From Durusdinium trenchii (lineage: Eukaryota > Sar > Dinophyceae > Suessiales > Symbiodiniaceae), in NCBI GenBank assembly GCA_963970005.1, contig CAXAMN010021113.1:65923-129922 (forward strand): DNA of 64,000 nt, in the 5' to 3' direction. The first letter of the stretch is position 1. Every line of letters starts with the position of its first letter. The notes beneath the pieces were generated by a model that had not been told where the DNA came from, made no database searches, and saw nothing but the letters and a program-made list of their open reading frames with translations. A program made the position numbers and the translations under genes. Positions 55,270 through 64,000 of the stretch are shown piece after piece.

Positions 55270-58200
55270 GGTAGCTGCTGCTGCTGCTGCTTGGTAGCTG
55301 CTGCTGGTGCTGCTGCTTGCTAGCTACTCCTGCTGCTGCTTCTGCTGCTGCTTGGTAGCTTCTGCTTGCTGCCGCTGCCGCTGCTGGTTACAGTTATTGT
55401 TGTTGTGGCTGTTGCTGCTGCTGCTGCGGTTGCTGGGGTGCTTGTGTGTTGCCATGTGTTGGCTGTGTTGGGGTCGTATTGGGGGGGGGCGCTGTTGGCA
55501 CTCTCCTTTTCCCTTGGCCATGGCATGTTGGGATTCCCGGCCAGGCTTTTGCTGCCTAAAGAGCCCCAGCGTTGTTTCTTTGCCTAGCTTTCGCCACCCC
55601 TCTGGGCCACAAGTTAAACTAGATGGTTTTTTGTTGTTCCGGGATGTGTGCATGTGTTTTTGACGTGGCACGTGTTTTCGGTGTGGCGGCCGAACGCGCG
55701 ATGGTGTGAGGTGCGGATGGTGCTCTACTTCATGGGATTAATATATAGCTTCATGGGCGTCAGTATAGTGCCTTGGGCAGTCGAAGTGCAGGGCAAAGAC
55801 GTTACATGGCAACTTTTCGAAACGGTCATGGTGGTTTTGGCGATGGACAGGAACGGTGAATCGCTTGCGATTTTCAGCGGATTCTTGATGCCACCTCCAA
55901 TAGCAGATGCCTCACATAGTGGGTTTCCATGGTATTCCAAGGAGAATTGCTTGAACCGATGAACGGAAGTTTTCTATTTTTCCCCCCAGCAACCATCAGA
56001 TTCTACTGGAAGACATCCCCTTTCCCTGAAGATGTTTACAGTGGATGGGGCAAGTATCTCAAGTTTTGCAAAAGATATTCTGCCCTCACTTGCCAGCTGC
56101 TTTTCTGTCAGCAGGTCCATTTGGGCCACAGCACATTTCCTGACCCTAATTAAGCTTGTGTTTGTGAAGAGTTATATCTTCAGCAAGAGTCGGAGTCGGA
56201 CGGAGGGCATGTGCCCCAAATCCCCAAAACCATTCGAATCAAGATTTCGATGGACCATTCAGACCGAATGGATGGACCCATTTCTGGATGATTCTTTGGG
56301 CTTGGATTGAGTGTGGACCATCCATTAGTGCTTCAGGTCACCTGCGGGCGCTCCCCTCACGGAACGAGCTCCTTCCTCACGAGCTCTGACCACCGGTGCC
56401 AACGTCTCTTCGTTCGGTTTCCCCGCACGAAAGACCACCCATGGATGTTCAGCAGGGTCACCTAGGCACTTCGAAATCAAATCCAATGATTTGACCCCCC
56501 CAGGGCGTGCGCGTTTGGGCGGTAGAACACACCCTCCCTCCTCTTTTGTTCGCAGCGGCTTGCAGCGACCGGCTCGCGAGGTGGCTGATTTGTTCATGTC
56601 AGCCATCGAGCGTGTCACCAGCGTGCAGCGCTGCGTGCAGATCGGGACCTCAAAGAGGTGAGCCGAAAGAAGAGGGGAAGTGGTTTCGGGATCATCGAGC
56701 CGGTACGGGATCGGGACGGGTGCTTTTGCGTGGACGGGGCGTGGACGGGGCGTCCGGTGATACAAAGAAGTTGGGGGGTTCAGGCCAGTTGAAACATGTT
56801 TAAACTGCTATCTACAGATGTGGCATTTTCAGCTGCTGAGTTGCAAAACGCAGAGAATACGGCAGAGAAGGTCGAACTTCTGCCTCTGGTGAACCGATTC
56901 ACTGGGCCAGGATCGATTCCTCGGGGACACGTTGGGGTGGCCGGCGAGTGGCACATGGGGATGGAGTGGTTCGTCGCCCCCCCCGCCCTGGTCGATTCCA
57001 ATGGACCACTGAAAAGCACTGGATTGAGGAACATGGTCGAAACCACGGATGAATTGTCAGGGTCCCTGTAAGTCAAACATGTATTTCTACCAGTCCAAGG
57101 ACCATGTAAAACCTGCTACTCGTCGAGTGCCTGCTTTTGCATGTTCTCAGACCCAGTGAGAGGGCTGAGTTGCGCTGTCGACCTGTATGGAAATTGGGGC
57201 ATCGACCTAGAAACAAACCGACCTTCACAAGGTCCGCTTTGAGAGGCGTTGCACTTCACTTGGACTTCACACCTGTATGTTTGGAACTGAAGAGTGATAT
57301 TACCAGAGCCCCTAAGGCCTCTAACGGTGGTCAAAGGACACCCCAAGAAAAACCTCTAAGGGGCCTCTCATTCGACACCCCCCCTACGGGCCCCTGGAAA
57401 AAGAGTCTATATTATAGTTAGTGTTTCGCTCTAGTCCTTTGGGTCATCACGTCCTTTCTGTTGACGACGGGTGTGAGCGGAAGTTCCCGAGCCGAGCACG
57501 TGCGGACCTTCATCCCATGGGGCCGTCCGGATTTGGGGACCCCCAGATGGGGCGAAAAGAATGCCCATGCAACAAGAATGCCCATCGCATGGCCGTGGAC
57601 ATGCGTCGCGGTTCGCGTCACGTCACGGCCGGCCACAGGTTTCGCACAGCACCAGTGCCGCGGCTAGAAATGCGGCTGGAGAATGGGTGGTGGAGAAGTT
57701 GTTGTGTGAGTCCTCTTGGACGAGAGCAGAGGGTTGGGAAAGGCCCTAGGTTTCAATGGGGTGACCTGGTTTCAGTCGGTGCTGGACAAAAAACTGATAT
57801 ACGAGTAACTCTAGCTCTAGATCTCCCAAAGATGGGGTCTTTCAAGGTCCGGAACACGGTCCACCGATGTTTAAGGCCGTCCGGTCTGCTTCGGCCGCAG
57901 TTCGGCCGCTGATCGTGGGCAGGGACTCTTCACGGTCTTCATGGTCTTCATGTCTAGAGGCCCCGAACTTTCGCCCCGCGCGGAGTATAATAGACAGGTC
58001 GATGTCCGAACTGAAACCCCAAGGGGGGTCAGGATTCGCAGACGCTCCCGTGAAAATAGCCCTTTTCCTGGTCCCTCAAAACCGGATTGGTGAGAAACCC
58101 CAGACCCTCCGGATTCGGGTCCAGGGTCGCATTTGGGCACCCACTTATTCTAAAGAATCCGGACCCGAAGCATTTGGAACGTGTCTTTTTCTTCGGGACC

Positions 58201-61150
58201 CCTTGCTATGGAGGTCGGCTCCGCTTGTAACATCCCAAGCAGTGTCTAGGCGTTTGTTCTTTTGTTTTGTAAGTTATGGATTTGTTCAACCGAAAGGAAG
58301 CATCATTTACCAGGACCAACCTGTCTGGGTGTCTTGGCTCGACCACCCAGCTCACTACTATCCGGCTGTTCAGACAGGACACCCAGACAGGATGGTCCAG
58401 GTGTGTCGATCCAGGTGGCTAATATTCAGTTCAGACAGCCGGAAGTGTGCCGTACTGGTCCAAAGACCCAGTAAATCCAACTTCATTGAGTGTTTTAAGT
58501 ATGACCAACTCCAGGAGAAATGAGATCTTTCAGCTGCAGGGGTGTTTCTTCCACATCTCGAATCTAGTGTTTTTTTCCAGCTTTCGCCCATTAATGAGCC
58601 CATCTTATTGCTTATTGCGGTGCCGATCGCTAAGAGTCTGCTAAGGCGCAACGATTGTTACTAAGAAGCTTCAAAGACCTAAAAAAGCATCTTGTTATGG
58701 CCTCCACCCTGGTAGCGATGGCCTCCAACCTAGTAGCTTCTTGTTACTAGCAGCGATCAAAGATCATAGGAAGAATCGTTATATACTAGAAAGGTTTTGC
58801 ATGTCATGTCCCGGGATCGCGGTCGCTGTTGTGAATTCCGTGGTATGAATCAACATACTTGGCCTCTCATGAATCAATGGCCGGTGCTCGGAAGGGGAGA
58901 ACACCCTAGATTGGGTCAGCTAGGGGATCCCAAATAGTCCTTGCAAGGCTGGAGAACTAGTTTCAACGACAGCTCACTTGGCTGTGATCAGACTCTGGGG
59001 CAAGAAGCTGATCCCACAGTGGACAGAGCACAAGTGTTTTGGTGACAACTTGCTGTGTCGCCCATTAGTAAGCAGGTGACTGATTCTGGTTGCTGAAGGT
59101 AGTTTTTTTTTTCATTTTGCTTCTAGCAACAAGGTATACAGCCAACCAACAGAACTTGAATGAACCAGCAGCCACATGAGGACCAGCCTGTGGTTCTCGT
59201 CCTGCCCTCAGATGTCCGGACCTTCCTGGCCACGACCGACTTCTGAGGTTTGGAATGAGACAGTGGCAACCTTGACTTTGATGGCGCTTGGGTCGCTGGG
59301 GTGCGGAAACAGGGGACGAGGGCACGGAACGGGCAGCGCGTCGCAGGGTGGGCCAAGAAGCGCCGTTTCTGCGCGTCGTCGCGTGGTTCGAGTGTCGGGT
59401 GCACGTGGTTTCGCCCTCCTTGGACCCCCCCCCCAGAAGTTTGGGGTTCAACCCCAAAGAGGAGTCCCAACAACCAATCCAGGTCACCCTTGAAAGGTCA
59501 CTGCTTCGACCCTCCAAAACGGATCCCCAAACATCGGGAGGATCCGGTACGAACGTTGCTTGAGACGACCCGTTTCCTGTCCAACCGGGGCACCGTGTCG
59601 CAGGGGTCGAAAGGGCCCCCTCACCGAGACGACCGAGACGATGCACCGCACAGCGACCTTCGGAGTTCAGGTGGAGTTCAGGGGGAATGAGGCCAGGAGC
59701 ATGGCAGATGTAGGGGGTCGAAGTCCGAGGTGTGTGAAATGGTGATAGTATACCAGCACCCGACTGGACTCAGGTCTCCGAAATGGAGGGTTGGGAAAGG
59801 CCCAAAAAGAGTTTTCAATTGGTGACCTGTTGGAGGTGCTGGTATATAATATCATATATATACAGACTTATACAGATATACAATTATACACACACTTCTG
59901 AATCGGCTTAGCTGCTATACATGGGCCCTTACCAAGTGAACTTTCAGGGGAACGAACATTTTTTGAGGATATCACGAGCACCTTTTGGAGCATGGTGCCC
60001 GGCAGGGCCTGAAAATAGCAGACTCCTGATCCAAGGTCGATGATTCTTCCGGCTGATTCCATACACCTGGACGTCTTCCTTGGTTTTTGGTAAGTGCACT
60101 TGGGACCCTTGCCACCAGTTTGCGCCAGTTCCCTTGTCGCTCTTGTTCCGCTCTTTTTCTTCACCGATCGGTCCATCTGTCCCTGGGCCCTCCTAGGTCC
60201 TCAGCGCCGGAGATCATGCTTTCCCTCAACGACATCGTCAAGCGGACCTTCGTGCAGGGAAAGTTGGGAGCTTCCACCATTGCCACCTGGGCAGCAGGCG
60301 ACCGCAAGGTCGTGCATGCGACCGCTCGGGTGGTGGTGGTGGTGGTGGTGGTGGTGGTCGAGCGCAAGGTCCCGGTTCGGGGTCGCAAGGGTGGGGCGGT
60401 CGACATCTCTGGTTGAAAAAGGCCTCCCCAAAGTGTCTTGATGGCACCAGATGCATTGCTTTCAGTTCCACGTTCCACTGTCTAGTGTTTTGCCCTATAG
60501 GGATCCACATGCCACATACCTTCTCAGAAGGTGTTTGGACCTCCAAGCATTCTCAACAATGTCTCCACTTGCCCTCTCAGAGGACCAATCCCTTTTTGCT
60601 TCCAGATAGCTTTCGGACCCCCCCAGCATCCTCAAGGTTTGCAGGGCGCTCCTGCCCCGTAGAGGGGCCGGATTGACCTTGAGGTGGGGTCTGCAGCCTT
60701 CAATCTTTTCGTCATTGTGGCGGTGTGTATCAACACGATCCCCGCAGGCACGGGACAGACGACGCGTCAGCACGTGGAACAGCTGAGTTGACGCGACACA
60801 TGTGAGCTGAGTGGACGATACGCACGCTGAGTTCTCGCAGTCGAACCACTGGGGAGAAGTCGGCGTTGGTCGTGCAGCTCAGGAACATGATGGGGTGTAG
60901 AACTCTAGCAGACAGAGGCTGAGGGTTGACAGCCGTACTAATCATTTGCAGTTCTGTTTTGTAGTTTTACTTTGATGGTTGAATTCATTATATAAAACAT
61001 TTCTATATTGCCTCCCGACAAGGAGCCCCGATTAAAGTGTTGTTCACATGATAACTTTTTGGAGTCCTAGTGGTCCTAATGGGGACGGAAGTGAGAGAAA
61101 CCGGCAAACAAGAGGACTTTGGGGTTCCCGTATATTTTGTGACAGCGCTT
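52993..61150 (+). CDS. Na+/Ca2+ exchanger (CaCA superfamily), N-terminal half
   Basis: A membrane antiporter that would move Ca2+ out of the cytosol in exchange for Na+. Eight exons joined in continuous phase give LLPLGGDWEIELNPR, a membrane segment VRMVLYFMGLIYSFMGVSI, VADLFMSAIERVTS, then the alpha-1 repeat: VWNETVATLTLMALG, SSAPEIMLSLNDIV, LGASTI, VGSAAFNLFVIVAVCINTIP and VPVYFVTAL. The alpha-1 core TLMALGSSAPEI holds the ion-binding Ser/Glu residues of this family. The order and spacing follow animal-type NCX (SLC8-like) proteins. Missing: 5' exons with the start codon, the exact run after FVTAL, the Calx-beta loop and alpha-2, which would lie beyond 61.2 kb or outside the window. Lengths fit one half of an NCX of about 900 residues. 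Confidence 0.88.
53700..53940. repeat. CTG-rich imperfect array, first block
   Basis: GCTGCTGCTTG(G/C)-type units lie in the intron between exchanger exons A and B. Several frames are open by composition only. Confidence 0.85.
54478..55372. repeat. CTG array with GCTTGGTAGCTG higher-order unit
   Basis: About 900 bp of (GCT)n blocks of 2-9 units are separated by a recurring TGCTTGGTAGCTGCTG spacer. This gives an irregular higher-order repeat of roughly 20-40 bp. It lies in exchanger intron A-B. The TAG in the spacer stops one frame, so a long polyalanine or polyleucine product is excluded in that frame. Confidence 0.95.
55711..55767 (+). CDS. Exchanger exon B (transmembrane segment)
   Basis: TGTGAG|GTG acceptor. 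VRMVLYFMGLIYSFMGVSI matches the YFxxLxYxFxGVxI membrane segment of NCX. GT donor (GTGCCT), phase 0. The frame reads on past the donor, but only splicing gives the family sequence. Confidence 0.85.
56581..56657 (+). CDS. Exchanger exon C (VADLFMSAIE)
   Basis: CGCGAG|GTG acceptor. VADLFMSAIERVTSVQRCVQ then IGTSK, equal to VADxFMxxIExITS. GT donor (GTGAGC), phase 2. Confidence 0.88.
57639..57678 (+). CDS. Exchanger exon D (short linker)
   Basis: CCACAG|G acceptor completes the Arg codon, then FRTAPVPRLEMRL. GA donor (GAGAAT), phase 0. This 40-nt exon was found because the phases on both sides required it; its peptide sits where NCX proteins have a variable KxxxGExxxxxVR linker. Confidence 0.65.
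58068..58130 (-). repeat. Dispersed repeat, inverted copy
   Basis: Reverse complement of 39001-39070. The shared blocks are CTGGTCCCTCAAAACC, GTGAGAAACCCCAGACCC and GGATTCGGGTC. Confidence 0.8.
58309..58402. repeat. Foldback element, ACCAGGACC termini
   Basis: ACCAGGACCAACCTGTCTGG and CCAGACAGGATGGTCCAGGT are inverted around about 50 bp. It lies in exchanger intron D-E. Confidence 0.8.
59248..59291 (+). CDS. Exchanger exon E (alpha-1 repeat, first part)
   Basis: TTCTGAG|GTT acceptor. VWNETVATLTLMAL is the conserved start of alpha-1. The GT donor (GTCGCT) in phase 2 splits the ALGSSAPEI codons exactly. Confidence 0.92.
59749..59846. repeat. Foldback element, TATACCAGCACC termini
   Basis: TATACCAGCACC at the left and GGTGCTGGTATA at the right are a perfect 12-bp inverted pair. 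The inner arms pair less well. It lies in exchanger intron E-F. Confidence 0.75.
60197..60281 (+). CDS. Exchanger exon F (GSSAPEI core)
   Basis: CCTAG|G acceptor. SSAPEIMLSLNDIVKRTFVQ then GKLGASTI. SAPEI carries the conserved acidic residue of the ion site. A GC donor (GCCACC) gives phase 0. Confidence 0.92.
60331..60357. repeat. GTG trinucleotide repeat
   Basis: About nine GTG units lie 50 bp after exchanger exon F. The downstream frame would read poly-Val, but the GC donor at 60282 places it in the intron. Confidence 0.85.
60684..60773 (+). CDS. Exchanger exon G (VGSAAFNLF)
   Basis: CTTGAG|GTG acceptor. VGSAAFNLFVIVAVCINTIP then AGTGQTTRQH. Exact continuation of GASTI in NCX alpha-1. The 3' end (GT donor GTGGAA) is the best phase-0 choice; a GC donor at 60748 is an alternative. 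Confidence 0.88.
61115..61150 (+). CDS. Exchanger exon H (VPVYFVTAL)
   Basis: AAGAG|GAC acceptor. DFGVPVYFVTAL corresponds to the RVFFVTA membrane entry after the IPDGE turn. The 3' end is not resolved. About 50 bp on, TTTGCAG|TGG followed by WIWILSR may be the rest of this membrane segment. Confidence 0.65.
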
Positions 61151-61338
61151 GGAATAAGGGCCATCTCTTGCTGGAAACTTCTCGACTTTTCACGTCTTTG
61201 CAGTGGATTTGGATCCTCTCACGACACACCGGTCGCTGCCAACAAACTCGGTCCGAACTCACTGTGCCCACACCTGCACATCAGTCCCCCACCAGTTCAA
61301 GTGTTTGAACATCGGTTGCGTGGTTCGTAAGCCGCCTG

Positions 61339-61584
61339 TTGCAGCCCGGCAGCTCATGCGCGAACGCGGGACCATGCGGAAGCCTCCCTGTAACGGACGA
61401 CTCGATGGACGACGTCTCGTCCACCTCACCGGCCACCGGACCGACGTGTTCGGGCCGATTGGTCCACTTCTGCGTCGGTGGCGCCGGCGCTAAGCCTTCC
61501 GGCAGCCTTGGATGTACAACTCGAGACGCTTGGAGGAATGACTTGCAGCTTTTCGGCCCCCACTGCGAGCACGAACCGAAGATG
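61339..61584 (+). CDS. Candidate exon(s) downstream of exon H
   Basis: An open frame ends at AAGAT|GTGAGG, a good GT donor. It includes RDAWRNDLQLFGPHCEHEPK; a second + frame over 61478-61700 is equally open. This is where the fifth membrane segment of the exchanger should be, but no hydrophobic stretch is seen. GCTAAGCCTTCCGGCA occurs at both 61490 and 61620. Confidence 0.3.
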
Positions 61585-61777
61585 TGAGGAGCAGGTTGCA
61601 AGAGCCCCGAAAGCAGCTGCTAAGCCTTCCGGCAACTGGAGAACCATCTCTGCTTCAACGTCGAAAGACAGCATACACCTTGGCCTACCCTACCTCCAAT
61701 AGGAACAAGATGGAACACGAAAAACTGAGTACCTAGGCCTACTAGTTATGCCTCATTGATGCTTTCTCTTGACGCAG

Positions 61778-61977
61778 ATTGGGACACGGCGCAAAAACAA
61801 GCAGAAACCAGCAGCAAATCAATCCAGAGTACTCCCACCACAAAGCTCTTTTCGACCTCCGGCGATTCACATGGCGATTTTGACCTCTGACGTCCCGTCC
61901 GGCTTCCTGCCCGCGGCGCCGGATGCTGCAGACGTGGCGCGGTTCCGCACGGAGGCGCGGTTCCGCACGATGAAGAC
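61778..61977 (+). CDS. Candidate exon, basic start; possible exchanger loop
   Basis: CTTTCTCTTGACGCAG|ATT is a strong acceptor and ATGAAGAC|GTGAGG a strong donor. Between them 66 codons are open. The peptide begins basic (IGTRRKNKQKPAANQ) and goes on with HMAILTSDVPSGFLPAAPDA and RFRTEARFRTMK. A basic run followed by a hydrophilic domain is what follows the fifth membrane segment in NCX, but there is no family motif, so assignment to the exchanger is by position only. Confidence 0.5.
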
Positions 61978-61984
61978 GTGAGGG

Positions 61985-62113
61985 CGACGAAGTCTCTTCG
62001 TCTTAGGGCTCCACCAGTCGTAGCTCCGAAACGAAGGTACAACTTGACTGGACCCTGAAAAAATCAACTCCCCAGTCTCACCGTCGAAACGAAGGTACGA
62101 CTGGAGACCTAGA
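61985..62113. repeat. Foldback element, GGGCTCCA-CAGTCGTA family
   Basis: AGGGCTCCACCAGTCGTAGC near the left and AAGGTACGACTGGAGACCTAG near the right are inverted. ACGAAGGTAC occurs twice. Related to the CCCTAGGG-TCC family. Confidence 0.6.
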
Positions 62114-62335
62114 GTTGATGTCTGGAGCCATAGCCCTGGAGTAAGGATTGCCCATGATTCACCTATACCTTGAAGTCGTTTGTCTCATCTCGAAAGCACC
62201 CGAATTCATGTAGTCAAATATTCCTATACATAAATTGTCTGGTGACCAGAAATCATCGAATGAAGTGGTGGTCTTTTGACCAGGTCATCCCAGCTCGAGT
62301 GTTGACCATGTCCTTCATCTTCCCTTCAGCAGGTC

Positions 62336-62470
62336 GAAGAGCTGGAGTCCTCGATTGACGGCAGCACTGCTGCGCTCGCGTTGGCGCTTTCGAACTTCGC
62401 CGCTGCTTTGGGCCGCTCGGATGCTGCGGGTGGCGGGTTGGGCGGTGCGGGTCTTTTTGCGAAGAGAAGT
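62336..62470 (+). CDS. Candidate exon, Ala/Gly-rich
   Basis: TTCAGCAG|GTC acceptor followed by VEELESSIDGSTAALALALS and NFAAALGRSDAAGGG. The 3' end is not fixed. The peptide is well formed in this frame, but the phase link from the exon ending at 61977 would choose a different frame, so at least one boundary is wrong or an exon is missing. Confidence 0.4.
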
Positions 62471-63450
62471 GTAACACGAGTGTTTCATCGACTGTAGATC
62501 GCGAAGGGTGGCTTTTTGAATAGAAGGTGAGGGCTTTTTCAGGGGAGCACCTGGAAGATATGTGGCAAGAGATCGGTAAAGGGGAAGGTGAATTGCAGAC
62601 ATTGCAGAAGATTCCAGTACTTTGATCCTCAGTTTCCACATGTTTATATACTGTACATGTTTCTATACATAGATGTTGATGTTCACATACCTTCTTGTTC
62701 GCGCATGCTGGCTACCATCGATGGAGAATTGGCCCTTGGGGGAAGCCGAATGTGTTGACCCTCTTGGTGGGTGTCCAGGTGTTGCTTTTTGAGGTCTCTT
62801 CGTGCCGGTGGAACCATGGGTGACCTGTCAGTACTTGTCAGGGACCTGTCTCCACACCCATAAGAACACTCGGCCGAACTTGGGATCACACCGAACTTGG
62901 TTAAAGTTTCACGCTCCAGAATTAAGCAAGCATGAGAGGTTATAGTTGATGCGAAGCGGCTTCATTGTACAAGGATGTACAAGGTGAAAAAGCCCCAGAA
63001 CTGGGGGGTCATCAACCCATGAAGCTTGGTCCAACGGACTTCCAGAGCCTCTGTGCACCAGTGTGTCACCTCCCACACCTGGACACGGACCAGATCTCGA
63101 CCGAGGTGCCTCGGGGGAGGAGGATGAAGCCTTAGAGGCCACGGGCCGAACTCCGTCGTGAAGGCAGTAGATGGCAGGTCGGTCAACCACATGGTGGAGT
63201 CCTGGTGGTGCAATGGGAAAGAAGCATCTGTTCTCCGTCATGCCACGTGGTTGGCTACAGGTGAAATGAACATGTTTGGTTTAGCCTTGCATCATACGAT
63301 GGAACATCAATTCATAAGCCGGGCCTGTTGCTTTGGGGTCGCAGTTCTGGGCATTTTTGCAGATTTGACCACAGGAGCCTGGCAGATTTTCACTTCGCAG
63401 CCCTGGAAGTTTGTGTTTCTTTCTTTTTCTGAAAGCCGGAGGCCTATTTC

Positions 63451-63543
63451 AGGGCGAAGCAAGCACACGAGGCGGCCGGCAGCACTTCCACCCCTTCCTA
63501 TGCCGATGCTCGGAACGGGGTTGGACTGGGCGGACCTGGAGCG
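63451..63543 (+). CDS. Candidate exon, low-complexity peptide
   Basis: CCTATTTCAG|G acceptor. In one frame AKQAHEAAGSTSTPSYADAR then NGVGLGGPGAR, ending at a GT donor (GTGATG). Other frames are open too. Confidence 0.3.
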
Positions 63544-63800
63544 AGGGTGATGGGACCTTCATGAACCTGGTTGGACCGAATCACCTGCTCGCTTCAGATC
63601 CAACCTACTTATACCGCATTACATCCCATTACTCTATGACTCCAAATCCAAACTCGGAGCTCAGACTTCCACCTGGGGACCCTCCAGACCAGACGGGCCC
63701 GAGCTGGTTGGAGCCTCTCCGAACGGACGCTCCGCGCCGGCGGAGTCCCGAGGATGTGGCGTTGAATGTGGGGGACCACCTCAACGAGCAGGGCCAACCA

Positions 63801-63911
63801 GCAGAGGCGCAGGCGCCTGCTGGTTCCCCGCGTGCGCGTGTTGACCGTGGGACAAGCCGCGGGACGTGTTGAACCTTTGGAGGCGTGGTTTCGCTGCAGG
63901 GTGGATGACAG
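63801..63911 (+). CDS. Candidate exon near right end
   Basis: ACCAGCAG|AGG then RRRRLLVPRVRVLTVGQAAG and RVEPLEAWFRCRVDDR, ending at ACAG|GTGTGA. It could be part of a beta-sandwich domain in the exchanger loop, but no Calx-beta motif is recognisable. Confidence 0.35.
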
Positions 63912-64000
63912 GTGTGACGCTACGCTTCCGGCGGTGCTTCACTGGGCTTTGGGTCAGTGAGCATACGCTAAAATTCACTGACATGAAAGGGAAGCCTATA

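Noticed and set aside
60160..60420. Poly-Val / poly-His frames around the GTG repeat
   Set aside because: Produced by the (GTG)n repeat in the intron after exchanger exon F; the family sequence shows that the exon ends at 60281.
1..64000. rRNA, tRNA or other structured RNA genes
   Set aside because: No rRNA blocks were recognised and no tRNA cloverleaf could be supported by eye; a tRNAscan or Infernal run would be decisive.

Overview
The window looks like nuclear DNA of a dinoflagellate, most likely a symbiodiniacean. The coding signal is cut into many short exons of about 40 to 200 nt. Splice acceptors are almost always AG|G. Donors are a mixture of GT, GC and GA, a known trait of Symbiodiniaceae genomes. 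The introns are full of short foldback elements and microsatellites, and both recognisable genes lie on the same (+) strand, as in dinoflagellate unidirectional gene arrays. Most long open frames in the window are chance frames.

Two genes can be read with confidence. (1) A cytochrome P450 of mitochondrial/class-I type runs from about 21.85 to 42.18 kb on +. About 20 exons, most of them joined in matching phase, give roughly 500 codons with the proline-rich N-terminal motif, C helix, I helix (AGLDTT), K helix (ETHR), PERF and the heme-cysteine loop (FGPRMCMGARLADM) in the correct order. (2) The N-terminal half of a Na+/Ca2+ exchanger (NCX/CaCA superfamily) runs from about 53.0 to at least 61.15 kb on +. 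Eight exons in continuous phase rebuild the alpha-1 repeat (VWNETVATLTLMALGSSAPEI...VGSAAFNLFVIVAVCI). Further exon-like segments between 61.2 and 63.9 kb may encode its cytosolic loop; the gene would then run off the right end.

Layout: 0-21 kb holds unassigned exon-like segments on + (814-955, 9017-9211, 16031-16166, 17829-17942, about 20593-20790) and a decayed AT-richer open frame at 1064-2001. 21.85-42.18 kb is the P450; its introns contain a KECQ-type 12/24-bp minisatellite (23.6 kb), an AT-rich island (26.0-26.5 kb), a 415-bp direct repeat (27.66 and 29.07 kb) and a 400-bp ACT/ACG array (40.7 kb). 42.2-53.0 kb has no recognisable gene but several MITE-like foldbacks and weak exon candidates. 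53.0-61.2 kb is the exchanger, with a roughly 900-bp CTG array (54.48-55.37 kb) in its first resolved intron. 61.2-64 kb has more exon candidates.

The most interesting signal is the splicing. In these two genes GA donors are at least as frequent as GT, and about half of the acceptors are GAG|G without a pyrimidine tract. A second point is a 13-bp tandem duplication just before the P450 PGP motif; it separates a transit-peptide-like frame from the catalytic frame. No rRNA, tRNA, CRISPR array or dinoflagellate spliced-leader sequence was seen. All product calls come from reading motifs by eye; no database search was run.
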